From Arthrobacter sp. ISL-85 (GTDB lineage Bacteria > Actinomycetota > Actinomycetes > Actinomycetales > Micrococcaceae), in assembly GCF_018613675.1 (NCBI RefSeq), contig NZ_JAGGPQ010000019.1:67203-131202 (forward strand): a DNA stretch of 64,000 bases, given 5' to 3'. A program made the position numbers and the translations under genes. Shown here in pieces: positions 49,320 to 56,873 of the stretch (the first letter of the stretch is position 1; each line of letters starts with the position of its first letter). The notes below the pieces were generated by a model that saw only the letters and a list, made by a program, of their open reading frames with translations, was not told where the DNA came from and made no database searches.

Positions 49320-50639
49320 GTGGAAATCACTGCCCAACACGTCTGGCTGATGATTTCGGCCGCAATGGTACTGTTCATGACCCCCGGACTCGGCCTCTTC
49401 TACGGCGGCATGACCCGGGCCAAGGCCGCGCTGAACATGATCATGATGAGCTTCATCTCGGCGGGAATTGTTGGCGTGGTGTGGGTCCTCTGGGGCTACT
49501 CGATGACCACCGGCAACGGCGTCCTGGGCCTCTTCGGCAATCCCTTCACCAGCTTCGGCCTGCAGAACCTGATAGGTTCACCGGACCTTCTCAAAGCCGG
49601 ATTCAGCGCCACCTTCGCGATCGTCACCGTGGCGCTGATCAGCGGGGCCATCGCCGACCGCGCCAAGTTCGGCGCCTGGGCCCTGTTCGTACCGGTATGG
49701 ATCACCGTGATCTACTGCCCCCTTGCCTACATGATCTGGGGTGGCGGTCTGATGAGCGCAGGGGGCGCGGTCACGGAAATCTTCGGCCAGGTCATCGATT
49801 TCGCCGGCGGCGCCGTGGTGGAAATCAGCTCTGGAACGGCGGCCCTGGTGCTGGCCGTAATCGTTGGCCAGCGCCATGGCTTCGCGAAGGACCCCAACCA
49901 CCGCCCCCACAACCTGCCCTTCATCATGCTCGGCGCGGCGATCCTGTGGTTCGGCTGGTTTGGCTTCAACGGCGGCGCCGCCACCAGCGTGGAACAGGCC
50001 GGCCTCATTTGGATCAACACCCTGGTAGCTCCCGCCGCAGCCATGCTCAGCTGGCTGGTCACCGAAAAGGTCCGGCACGGGCACCCCACTTCGCTGGGCG
50101 CAGCCTCCGGCGTGGTTGCCGGCCTGGTGGCTATCACCCCTTCCTGCGCCAACATCAGCCCGGTGGCCGCTATCGGCCTGGGCCTGGTGGCGGGCGCGGC
50201 ATGCTGCGTCTTCGTGGACCTCAAGTACCGTTTTGGCCTGGATGACTCCCTGGACGTTGTGGGCGTCCACCTGGGCGCCGGCCTCATCGGCACCCTGTCG
50301 TTGGGTTTCATCGCCCTCCCCGTGAATGGCCAGGGCGGCGGCCTCTTCTATGGCGGCGGCGTCCAGCAGCTCATTGCCCAGGCAGCCGCCGTCGTCATTA
50401 CCCTGCTGTTGTCCGGCCTTGGAACCACTGTCATTGGCCGGGTGATCAACAAGACGGTGGGCTTCCGCGTGAGCCACGAGGCCGAGACCGCCGGCGTGGA
50501 CCTGTCCGAGCACGCAGAGACTGCCTACGCGTTCGGCGAGATCGGAGCCAGCTTCAATCCCCTGCGCCAGGCCGCGGCCCACATTCCTACGGCAGCTGCT
50601 CCCGCCGAACGCCACGCCAGGGAAGACTCCTTCGCGTAA
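49320..50639 (+). CDS. amt: Ammonium transporter (Amt/Mep family)
   Basis: 439 residues from a GTG at 49320; GAAGGGA lies nine bases before it. An ATG 24 codons earlier would add a polar extension. Eleven membrane segments are expected. Amt blocks: MTPGLGLFYGGMTRAKAALNM, MIWGGGLMS, DFAGGAVVEISSG, PHNLPFIMLGAAILWFGWFGFNGG, TPSCANISPVAAIGLGLVAG and DVVGVHLGAGLIGTL. Of the twin-His pair in the conduction pore, the first is Glu168 while the second, His317, is kept. A short C-terminal cytoplasmic tail follows, ending with His-rich AAHIPTAAAPAERH. No PII (glnB) gene follows. A GlnR-like box is upstream. Confidence 0.95.
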   Translation: MEITAQHVWLMISAAMVLFMTPGLGLFYGGMTRAKAALNMIMMSFISAGIVGVVWVLWGYSMTTGNGVLGLFGNPFTSFGLQNLIGSPDLLKAGFSATFAIVTVALISGAIADRAKFGAWALFVPVWITVIYCPLAYMIWGGGLMSAGGAVTEIFGQVIDFAGGAVVEISSGTAALVLAVIVGQRHGFAKDPNHRPHNLPFIMLGAAILWFGWFGFNGGAATSVEQAGLIWINTLVAPAAAMLSWLVTEKVRHGHPTSLGAASGVVAGLVAITPSCANISPVAAIGLGLVAGAACCVFVDLKYRFGLDDSLDVVGVHLGAGLIGTLSLGFIALPVNGQGGGLFYGGGVQQLIAQAAAVVITLLLSGLGTTVIGRVINKTVGFRVSHEAETAGVDLSEHAETAYAFGEIGASFNPLRQAAAHIPTAAAPAERHAREDSFA

Positions 50640-50648
50640 ACTCCCGTC

Positions 50649-51275
50649 CTAGTCCGCCAGGATCTTATAGAGGGCGCGGCGCGTTTCGTCCATCTTCTCG
50701 ACGGCGGCAGCGCGCTGTTCCTCCGTCACACCGGTGCGGAACTGATGGATGGCACCCATGAGCTTGCCGATGCTTTGGTGGAAGTCCCGGTCCGCACTGT
50801 CCGGTTCTGCGTTCCAGGCGTTCTCCATCTCCTCGGCGTGTTCCGCCACGTAGGCCTTGCCTGCATCGGTGAGGGCAAATTCAGTCCCACGGCCTTCGCT
50901 GAGTGCCTCGATCAGGCCCTCGTCCACCAACTGCTGCAGGGTGGGGTATATGGATCCGGGGCTGGGCCGCCACATTCCGCCGGTCTTTGCGGCGATGGTC
51001 TTGATCAGTCCGTAACCATTGGACGGGGCCTCTGCCAGGAGCGAGAGGATGGCCGCGCGGACATCGCCCCGGCTGGCCCGCCGGCTGCCCCGTCCGAAGC
51101 CTGGTCCGAACCCGGGACCGAAGCCCTGCCCGAAGCCTGGCCCAAAACCGGGACCGAAGCCGGGACCGAAGCCCGGGCCCCGGTGCCCGTGCGGCCCCCG
51201 GCGTCCCCTGCCCCGTTCGAAGCGGCCCCTGCCGAACTCAGGGTCTGGATGTTTCTCGTCAAATATGCCTTTCAT
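50649..51275 (-). CDS. PadR-family transcriptional regulator with Gly/Phe-rich N-terminus
   Basis: 208 residues from the ATG at 51275. After a charged start, about 30 residues are [G-P-G-F] tandem repeats. Then the PadR winged helix: RGDVRAAILSLLAEAPSNGYGLIKTIAAKTGGMWRPSPGSIYPTLQQLVDEGLIEALSEGRGTEFALTDAGKAYVAEH, and a C-terminal dimerisation helix (SIGKLMGAIHQFRTGVTEEQRAAAVEKMDETRRALYKIL). PadR proteins repress stress and efflux genes and usually themselves. A 36-bp near-perfect palindrome lies in the promoter shared with the penicillin-binding protein gene. The stop is 10 bp from that of amt. Confidence 0.92.
   Translation of the reverse strand: MKGIFDEKHPDPEFGRGRFERGRGRRGPHGHRGPGFGPGFGPGFGPGFGQGFGPGFGPGFGRGSRRASRGDVRAAILSLLAEAPSNGYGLIKTIAAKTGGMWRPSPGSIYPTLQQLVDEGLIEALSEGRGTEFALTDAGKAYVAEHAEEMENAWNAEPDSADRDFHQSIGKLMGAIHQFRTGVTEEQRAAAVEKMDETRRALYKILAD
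51093..51184. repeat. 12-bp tandem repeat encoding Gly-Pro-Gly-Phe units in padR
   Basis: Near-identical units of CCGAAGCCGGGA type run for about 90 bp. They are in frame and give the GPGF repeats; the copy number can change without frame loss. Confidence 0.8.
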
Positions 51276-51316
51276 GGTGGCATCGTCCCTTTCAATTGAG
51301 GTTCTCGCTGTTACTT

Positions 51317-51352
51317 CAGCGATAGTTAACGATATGTCGTTAACTATCGCTG
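51317..51352. promoter_or_regulatory. 36-bp inverted repeat in the padR/PBP divergent promoter
   Basis: CAGCGATAGTTAACGA (51317-51332) and TCGTTAACTATCGCTG (51337-51352) are perfect 16-bp inverted copies around TATG. It is AT-rich against the background and lies 42 bp before padR, so it is a strong candidate for the PadR operator. Confidence 0.75.
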
Positions 51353-51453
51353 AGTCAATGCCTGTACGTGACCAAATCCTGACCTTTCCGCCTCTGGTTC
51401 GCCCCTCGACGGGAGCGTATTCTGGTCCCACCTTCGAAGGCGGGGGCTGAGGA

Positions 51454-53625
51454 ATGGCAAGGAAGCGGAAGCGCAGGCGCGGCTTTGGTGCAGCCCTGGG
51501 AAGGATTCTGGGGTTCCTCGCAGCGAGTGTCATGTGCGGTGTGCTGGCGGCCAGCCTGGTGGTGCCGGCGGTGGCAGCCGCGGGCATGGGGGTCAGCTCC
51601 TCCATCGGTTTCTTTGAAAGCCTGCCCGCCGAGTTGACGGTGCAGCCACCGTCCCAGGCCACCAAGGTCCTCACGTCGGACGGGCAGCAAATTGCAACCT
51701 TTTACGCGGAGAACCGCGTGAAAGTGCCGCTGGACCAGATGTCGCCCTTCATCAAGGACGGCATTGTCGCCATCGAGGACAGCAGGTTCTACGAGCACGC
51801 CGGCGTGGACCCGCAGGGCATTCTGCGGGCGGTGGTGTCCAACCTGACCAAAGGCGGCGAGCAGGGCGCGTCCACCATCACGCAGCAGTACGTCACGAAC
51901 GTCCTGAACGAGGCGGAGCTTTCCCAGGACAGGCCGGACGCAGTGGTCCTGAACGGGCAAAAGAACTTCGGCGACAAACTGCGGGAGATGAAGCTTGCCA
52001 TCACCCTGGAGAAGAAGTACACCAAGGACCAGATCCTTGAGGGGTACCTGAATATCGTCTTCTTCAGCAGCAATGCCTACGGGATTGAAGCCGCGGCACG
52101 CTACTTCTTCAGCACGAGCGCGAAAAACCTCACCCTTCCCCAGGCAGCGTTGCTGGCCGGCGTCGTAAACAGCCCCACCCTGTACAACCCGGTGACCAAT
52201 CCGGACAAGTCGATTGTTCGGCGGAACCAGGTCCTGTCCGAGATGCTGCGCCAGAAAAAGATCACGCAAGCCCAGCACGATGAGGCCGTGGCCACCCCCA
52301 TCCAGCTGAAGATCACGCCGCAACAGCAGGGCTGCGCCAATGCAGCCATGGCACCGTACTTCTGCGACTACATCTCGCACCTGATCCTGAACAATCCGGC
52401 TTACGGGCCCACGGAACCTGAACGCGAGCGACGACTGTACCGGGGCGGCCTCACCATTGTCACCACCCTGGACAGCCGGCTCCAGGCGGCGGCCCAGGCC
52501 CAGGTGGATGGGACCGCGGGCGCAAATCCGGACCGATGGGCGGCGTCATTGCTGAGCATCCAGCCTGGCAGCGGGAAGATCCTGGCCATGGCCCAAAACA
52601 CGGTATTCCTCCCGCAGCCCGGCAAGTTCGATACAAACCTGAACTTCAATGTGGATGCCAAGGACGCCCAGGGCAACGACCTGAACGGTGCCGGGGGGTT
52701 CCAGCCCGGGTCCACCATGAAGCCCTTTACGTTTGCGGAGTGGCTGAACGAGGGCAAGCCGCTTACCGCCGAAGTGGACGCATCCCGCCGGGTCTACCCC
52801 TTGGGGTTCCCGTGGAAGGACAGTTGCGGGAAGGTGCTGGGAGCGTACAGCACGGCTCAGGCAAACCCGGCTCTTGGCGCTGCCGATGACCTGCAGAACG
52901 CGGAGGACGGCTTCTACCGGCCGATGCCGGTCAACTACGGCCTGTATAACTCGATCAACACCGCCACCTTCGCCTCGGCATCCCAGCTGGACTTCTGCGG
53001 AATCCAGAAGATGGTGGACTCTGTGGGCCTGCACAGCGGCCTGGACAGCACCCCGGTCAACATGCATCAACTGGGCAACCTGCTGGGCGGCACCGGAGTG
53101 GCCCCCCTCACCCTCGCAAATGCCTTTGCCACCTTTGCGACGGATGGCCGATACTGCGCGCCCATCGCTGTAGTTGACGTCACGGATGCTGCCGGGGCAA
53201 AGCTGCCCGCACAGGCGCCGGACTGCCACGACGCCGTCAAACCCGACGTCGCGCGCGGCGTCAACTCTGTGCTGCAGGACGTCCTGAAGAAGGGCTCAGG
53301 CGTCTGGATCAACCCGAAGGTGCAGGACAAAGTTCCTACCGCAGCCAAGACGGGCACCTCGAACAACAACGGTTCCACCTGGGTGGTCGGGTACACCACC
53401 GGTCTGGTAACGGCATCCTTCTTTGGGGATGCACTGGAAGGCCAAAAGCGGGCAGGGCAGAACGTGACCATTAACGGCACCTTCTACCCCAGCCTTGACG
53501 GATACATGATCGCCGGCCCGCAGTGGGCCAACTACATGCTCAAGGTGGCGCCGCTCTACCCGGCAGCCCCGTTCGCACCCCCGCCCGCTTCGATGATTGG
53601 TCCAAATCCGAACTACAGGCCCTAG
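51454..53625 (+). CDS. Class A penicillin-binding protein (transglycosylase/transpeptidase)
   Basis: 723 residues. A basic start and one membrane anchor (ILGFLAASVMCGVLAASLVVPAVAAAG) precede the GT51 glycosyltransferase domain with VAIEDSRFYEHAGVDPQGILRA and EQGASTITQQYVTN. The transpeptidase domain has PGSTMKPFTF (catalytic Ser-x-x-Lys), YNSIN (Ser-x-Asn) and KTGTS. It polymerises and cross-links peptidoglycan outside the membrane. A Pro-rich tail ends the protein. It is divergent from padR, and the shared 36-bp palindrome suggests that PadR may control it, which would be unusual for a cell-wall synthase. Confidence 0.95.
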   Translation: MARKRKRRRGFGAALGRILGFLAASVMCGVLAASLVVPAVAAAGMGVSSSIGFFESLPAELTVQPPSQATKVLTSDGQQIATFYAENRVKVPLDQMSPFIKDGIVAIEDSRFYEHAGVDPQGILRAVVSNLTKGGEQGASTITQQYVTNVLNEAELSQDRPDAVVLNGQKNFGDKLREMKLAITLEKKYTKDQILEGYLNIVFFSSNAYGIEAAARYFFSTSAKNLTLPQAALLAGVVNSPTLYNPVTNPDKSIVRRNQVLSEMLRQKKITQAQHDEAVATPIQLKITPQQQGCANAAMAPYFCDYISHLILNNPAYGPTEPERERRLYRGGLTIVTTLDSRLQAAAQAQVDGTAGANPDRWAASLLSIQPGSGKILAMAQNTVFLPQPGKFDTNLNFNVDAKDAQGNDLNGAGGFQPGSTMKPFTFAEWLNEGKPLTAEVDASRRVYPLGFPWKDSCGKVLGAYSTAQANPALGAADDLQNAEDGFYRPMPVNYGLYNSINTATFASASQLDFCGIQKMVDSVGLHSGLDSTPVNMHQLGNLLGGTGVAPLTLANAFATFATDGRYCAPIAVVDVTDAAGAKLPAQAPDCHDAVKPDVARGVNSVLQDVLKKGSGVWINPKVQDKVPTAAKTGTSNNNGSTWVVGYTTGLVTASFFGDALEGQKRAGQNVTINGTFYPSLDGYMIAGPQWANYMLKVAPLYPAAPFAPPPASMIGPNPNYRP

Positions 53626-53733
53626 CCCCGGACCCAAACCGGAAAGCACGGCTGCGATCCCGCGCCGCGGCCGTGTTCGGGGGCACTGCGACGACACGTG
53701 GCAGGCCGCTGGCGAGGGTTTGAATCCAGCTTC

Positions 53734-54327
53734 CTAGCCCGTGCCCTTCCACAACCGATTCCACCAGGAGCGCTCACGCTCCGGCTCGACAGGGGCCTCG
53801 GCAACCCACGCGGCGCGGCGGCTGCGCCAGCGCTCCACGTCCTCTTCGACGTCACGGGTCTTGGTGATTACCGGCGGCCCGCCCTGCAACTGGCGGCGGG
53901 CGTCAATTACCCGCCGGTTGAAGTCCTGCAGGATGTCCCGGACCTGCTGCTCCGTGTACTGGGCGTCCAGCTTGGCGTCGAGTTCGGCATCCTCGGCACG
54001 GAGCAGGATAGCGGGAGGGCCCAGGCCGCTGAGGTTTTCCCGCTGGATCAGCCCCTTGACCCACCAGTCGGGATCGTAGGATTCGCCCAGGCCAGGGATT
54101 GGTTTGCCGGCGTACTTCAGGTTGTCGAACTTGCCCTGCGCCATGGCGTCCCGGACCAGGTATTCGGCGCGGGCGGCGTCGCTGACTTTCCGGCGCTTCT
54201 CCCGCTCCTGCGCGTCGAGGGCATCCAGCGCCGCTTCCTCCTCGGCGCTGATCCCGGCACCACGATATGAACGGACTTCGGCCGCCCGCTCCAGGCGCTT
54301 GCGGAAATCCCCTGCCCCGCCGCTCAT
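53734..54327 (-). CDS. DUF1992 (DnaJ-C28-like) protein
   Basis: 197 residues from the ATG at 54327, with GGAGG eleven bases upstream; the frame is open 21 codons further. The signature DAMAQGKFDNLKYAGKPIPGLGESYDPDWWVKGLIQRENLSGLGPPAILLRAEDAELDAKL is the DUF1992 core found in eukaryotic DNAJC28 and bacterial YhdN-like proteins. No J-domain is attached. The remainder is charged and helical, ending in SWWNRLWKG. Function unknown. Confidence 0.88.
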   Translation of the reverse strand: MSGGAGDFRKRLERAAEVRSYRGAGISAEEEAALDALDAQEREKRRKVSDAARAEYLVRDAMAQGKFDNLKYAGKPIPGLGESYDPDWWVKGLIQRENLSGLGPPAILLRAEDAELDAKLDAQYTEQQVRDILQDFNRRVIDARRQLQGGPPVITKTRDVEEDVERWRSRRAAWVAEAPVEPERERSWWNRLWKGTG

Positions 54328-54425
54328 TGCTGCCACCGCCTCCCCTCGCCTCATCCCCGACTTCCAGTATTCAGCGGCGGGCTTGCGCATTCAACGCCCA
54401 TGGGCGGCCGCCACCCAGGGGTGAG

Positions 54426-54457
54426 CGGACGACGGCGGGACGTCCCGCCGTCGTCCG
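54426..54457. terminator. Perfect 32-bp palindromic terminator (GACGACGGCGG family)
   Basis: CGGACGACGGCGGGAC (54426-54441) followed directly by its complement (54442-54457). It ends the ArsR-AHSA1 operon and shares its stem with hairpins at 58080, 59252 and 63281. Confidence 0.75.
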
Positions 54458-54502
54458 TTTACCTGGCGCCGTGGCGACGGCTTGGGACAGTTTTTGATGA
54501 AA

Positions 54503-55000
54503 TCAGGCGTTGGCGTGCTCGGCGAGGATGCCGTCGATCTGGCCGACGGCCTCCTTGAGCCCCTCTTCCATGCCCATCGCCATTATCTGCTCCAACTGTT
54601 CCTCAGACTCGAACGTGGACAGCATGGTCATGCGGGTGCGCTCCCCCAGCGGCTCCAGGGTCACGGTTGCGTGCGAGATGCCCAGTTCGTCCGTGGGTTT
54701 GCCGTCGCTGTCCGCAAAACCGTCGTTGAACTCGAGCCGGCGGGGCGCATCGATGCTGGTGAACTCCCACCAGCCGTGTGCTTTGTCCCCTTCCGGCCCT
54801 GTCATGTAGTAGCTGGCCTTGCCGCCGGGTACGAAGTCATGCTTGTAGAAGGTCGCGGGATAGGTGGGCGGGCCCCACCAGCGCTCCAGCTGCCGTGGGT
54901 CCTCGAAGAGCTGCCAGACGCGTTCCACGCCGGCGTCAAACTCGGCAACAAGGGTAAGGCTCAGGGCCTCGGGGTTCTTGTCCATACTGATGACGGTCAT
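54503..55000 (-). CDS. AHSA1/SRPBCC-domain protein
   Basis: 165 residues. LSLTLVAEFDAGVERVWQLFEDPRQLERWWGPPTYPATFYKHDFVPGGKASYYMTGPEGDKAHGWWEFTSIDAPRRLEFNDGF and the later TRMTMLSTFESEEQLEQIMAMGMEEGLKEAVGQID are typical of the START-like AHSA1 family. Such proteins bind hydrophobic ligands in a helix-grip fold; the ligand is unknown. It follows an ArsR-type regulator by 12 bp, a widespread pairing in actinobacteria. AGGAAGG precedes the ATG. Confidence 0.92.
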   Translation of the reverse strand: MTVISMDKNPEALSLTLVAEFDAGVERVWQLFEDPRQLERWWGPPTYPATFYKHDFVPGGKASYYMTGPEGDKAHGWWEFTSIDAPRRLEFNDGFADSDGKPTDELGISHATVTLEPLGERTRMTMLSTFESEEQLEQIMAMGMEEGLKEAVGQIDGILAEHANA

Positions 55001-55012
55001 GGCATTGCCTTC

Positions 55013-55345
55013 CTAACCTTCAGCGAGAATGTCTGCCATCCTGGCGGCGCGCTGCCGCCAGATCTGTTCATAGTCGTCGAGCAGCCGCCGGGCATTTCGC
55101 AGGCCTTCATGATTGCCCCGCACCATCTGCTCCCTCCCGCGCTTTTCCTTGGTGACCAGGGATGCGCGCTCCAACACCGCCACGTGCTTCTGGACGGCGG
55201 CGAAACTCATGGCGTAGAGGGCTGACAGGCCGGTGACGGAGTATTCCTCGACGGTGACCCGACGGATGATGTCCCGCCGCGTGGCGTCGGCGAACGCCTG
55301 AAAAAGGCGGTCCAGTTCTGTCCCGCTCAGCTGATCTACAACCAT
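55013..55345 (-). CDS. ArsR-type (SdpR-like) repressor
   Basis: 110 residues. ELDRLFQAFADATRRDIIRRVTVEEYSVTGLSALYAMSFAAVQKHVAVLERASLVTKEKRGREQMVRGNHEGLRNARRLLDDYEQIWRQR is the winged helix of the non-metal ArsR group that accompanies AHSA1 proteins. No metal-binding Cys or His cluster is visible. The start codon lies inside a perfect palindrome (55337-55354), so it probably represses its own operon by blocking transcription and translation start. Confidence 0.92.
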   Translation of the reverse strand: MVVDQLSGTELDRLFQAFADATRRDIIRRVTVEEYSVTGLSALYAMSFAAVQKHVAVLERASLVTKEKRGREQMVRGNHEGLRNARRLLDDYEQIWRQRAARMADILAEG

Positions 55346-55354
55346 TTGGTTGTA
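55337..55354. promoter_or_regulatory. Operator palindrome across the arsR-type start codon
   Basis: TACAACCA-TT-TGGTTGTA, perfect 8-bp arms. The ATG of the minus-strand gene (55343-55345) is inside it. The ACAACC/GGTTGT form is typical for SdpR-like ArsR repressors. Confidence 0.65.
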
Positions 55355-55551
55355 TGTTAGCCGTGCAGTGCATCCAGGGTCAATGGCTTATTTCCTGCCC
55401 CTCCCCATTGGCCCTGAGAACACCGCCATGGTGCTGGAATCAGCAGGAGCCAGGGGACTATAAGATCATCGGCAGCGGCAGCTGTGGGACATCCGCGGGG
55501 TCAACGGCGCTGCCGCCGTGTCCCTCAGGGCAGCTGGCCTGGAGGCACTGG

Positions 55552-56286
55552 CTAGGAGTCGAAGTGGGTCTGGATGCTGCTGCCGGACAACTGCTCGATC
55601 AGTTCCTTGGCCACATCCCGCAGTTTCCGGTTGCGGTTGCTGGAGACCTTGGTGAGGATTTCCATCGCCTCTTCCTGCGAACACCGGTTTTGCGCCATGA
55701 TCACGCCGCAGGCCAGATTAATGGCGGTCCTGCTTTCGAGCGCCGCTTCAAGGTCGTCGGCCCGGTTCTGCGCAGTGTGGATGCGGACCGAAAGGTTCAG
55801 TGTGTTGTGGGCAGCCGCAGCGAAGCCCACGGCCTTGTCGTAGACGTCAGCGGTAAACACGCCCGGTCTGGTGGCGAAGAAGTTCAGCGCAGCTTTGGCG
55901 TCGCCGCTGATCTCCAGCGGTACACCTAAAGTGCTGTGAATGTTATGCTCCTCCAGCTTGCGATTCAACGGTATCCACCGCGGATCATTAGCTACGTCAT
56001 TGATGAGCACCGGGGTCATTTCCGCGAGTGCCCTTATGCATGGACCATCGCCGACGGCCTGCTCGATATGGTCAAGCTCAACAGCGCGCTCACTGCTGCC
56101 GGCCGCGGTAGCGGGACGTCGGCGAATCTTCAGGGTCACGGCGCACTCAATTTCGTCATCCGCCACCTCAGATACTGCCGCTGCCGCCAGCCCCGAGAGT
56201 CCTGACAGGAACTCCACGGCGTTGCCGGCACCCACCAGAACCTCCTGGAGGTGCTGGATGGTCTCTTTGTCGGCAGAATTCAGCAT
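55552..56286 (-). CDS. GAF-ANTAR domain RNA-binding regulator
   Basis: 244 residues. GAF domain (VEFLSGLSGLAAAAVSEVADDEIECAVTLKIRRRPATAAGSSERAVELDHIEQAVGDGPCIRALAEMTPVLINDVANDPRWIPLNRKL, HSTLGVPLEISGDAKAALNFFA) followed by ANTAR (LESRTAINLACGVIMAQNRCSQEEAMEILTKVSSNRNRKLRDVAKELIEQL). It ends QTHFDS. The ANTAR part would bind RNA hairpins and prevent termination; the GAF ligand is unknown. The start ATG at 56286 has no strong ribosome binding site. It is divergent from another GAF-ANTAR gene pair 335 bp away. Confidence 0.9.
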   Translation of the reverse strand: MLNSADKETIQHLQEVLVGAGNAVEFLSGLSGLAAAAVSEVADDEIECAVTLKIRRRPATAAGSSERAVELDHIEQAVGDGPCIRALAEMTPVLINDVANDPRWIPLNRKLEEHNIHSTLGVPLEISGDAKAALNFFATRPGVFTADVYDKAVGFAAAAHNTLNLSVRIHTAQNRADDLEAALESRTAINLACGVIMAQNRCSQEEAMEILTKVSSNRNRKLRDVAKELIEQLSGSSIQTHFDS

Positions 56287-56621
56287 GGCTTACATCTTAC
56301 GGACATGGCAGCTGACCTGGATAGCGACAGGATGACGACGGGTGGGCCCCTCATCCCCATCCGCACTTTCAAGGCTCCTACCATAAATACGCGCGGGAGC
56401 GTAGTGTCAAAGGTAGGAGATTTCGGGATGGGGGACAGGGTCCAGAGGTTGAATGCACGGGCCGTCCGCGTCAAAGAGCGACGACCGCCAGCTTGGCGCC
56501 AAGCGTCTGGCGCAACCTGGGATCGAGGCCACATGGCCAGCAACCACCGCCCGTCAAACTTCGGAATTCCCCCATTGCCCGTGTCTGCGCTTCTTGCCGC
56601 CCTGCCGAATGGAAGGCAAAG
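56287..56621. other. Intergenic region between two divergent GAF-ANTAR units
   Basis: 335 bp without a supported gene. A nested inverted repeat lies at 56486-56512: CGCCAG and CTGGCG enclose the perfect palindrome CTTGGCGCCAAG (56492-56503). Since the flanking genes encode RNA-binding antiterminators, a regulatory RNA structure is possible, but I see no terminator T-run. Confidence 0.4.
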
Positions 56622-56873
56622 ATGAACGCCGATTGGACCAACGGGCCTGATCAACTCTCGGAAGCCGACGAGCAGCGGCGGGGTGCCGCCCGTCGTTTCC
56701 GTGACGCACAGGTTCCACTGATTAAACTGTGGACCTACTACTACGGCCTGGGCGGGGATGCCGACGAGCTGTCCCTGGACGCCTACCTCAATGAGGCACT
56801 GCACCTTCCGGCCGCCCAGGTGGGACTGATCACCACGGCCATGACGGAATTAACCGCAGCTGAGGACGAATGA
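56622..56873 (+). CDS. Small hypothetical protein preceding GAF-ANTAR gene
   Basis: 83 residues from the ATG at 56622, with GGAAGG six bases upstream. Helical and acidic: LSEADEQRRGAARRFRDAQVPLIKLWTYYYGLGGDADELSLDAYLNEALHLPAAQVGLITTAMTELTAAEDE. I do not recognise a family, though small helical proteins of this look often precede ANTAR genes in this group, from memory. It overlaps the following GAF-ANTAR start by ATGA, so the two are translated together and may interact. Confidence 0.7.
   Translation: MNADWTNGPDQLSEADEQRRGAARRFRDAQVPLIKLWTYYYGLGGDADELSLDAYLNEALHLPAAQVGLITTAMTELTAAEDE

Noticed and set aside
51093..51184. Tandem repeats considered as a mobile or CRISPR-type array
   Set aside because: They are in-frame 12-bp coding repeats in padR with no spacers.
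53705..53725. GGGTTTGAATCC sequence resembling a tRNA T-arm
   Set aside because: Flanking bases do not form a T-stem, acceptor stem or anticodon arm.
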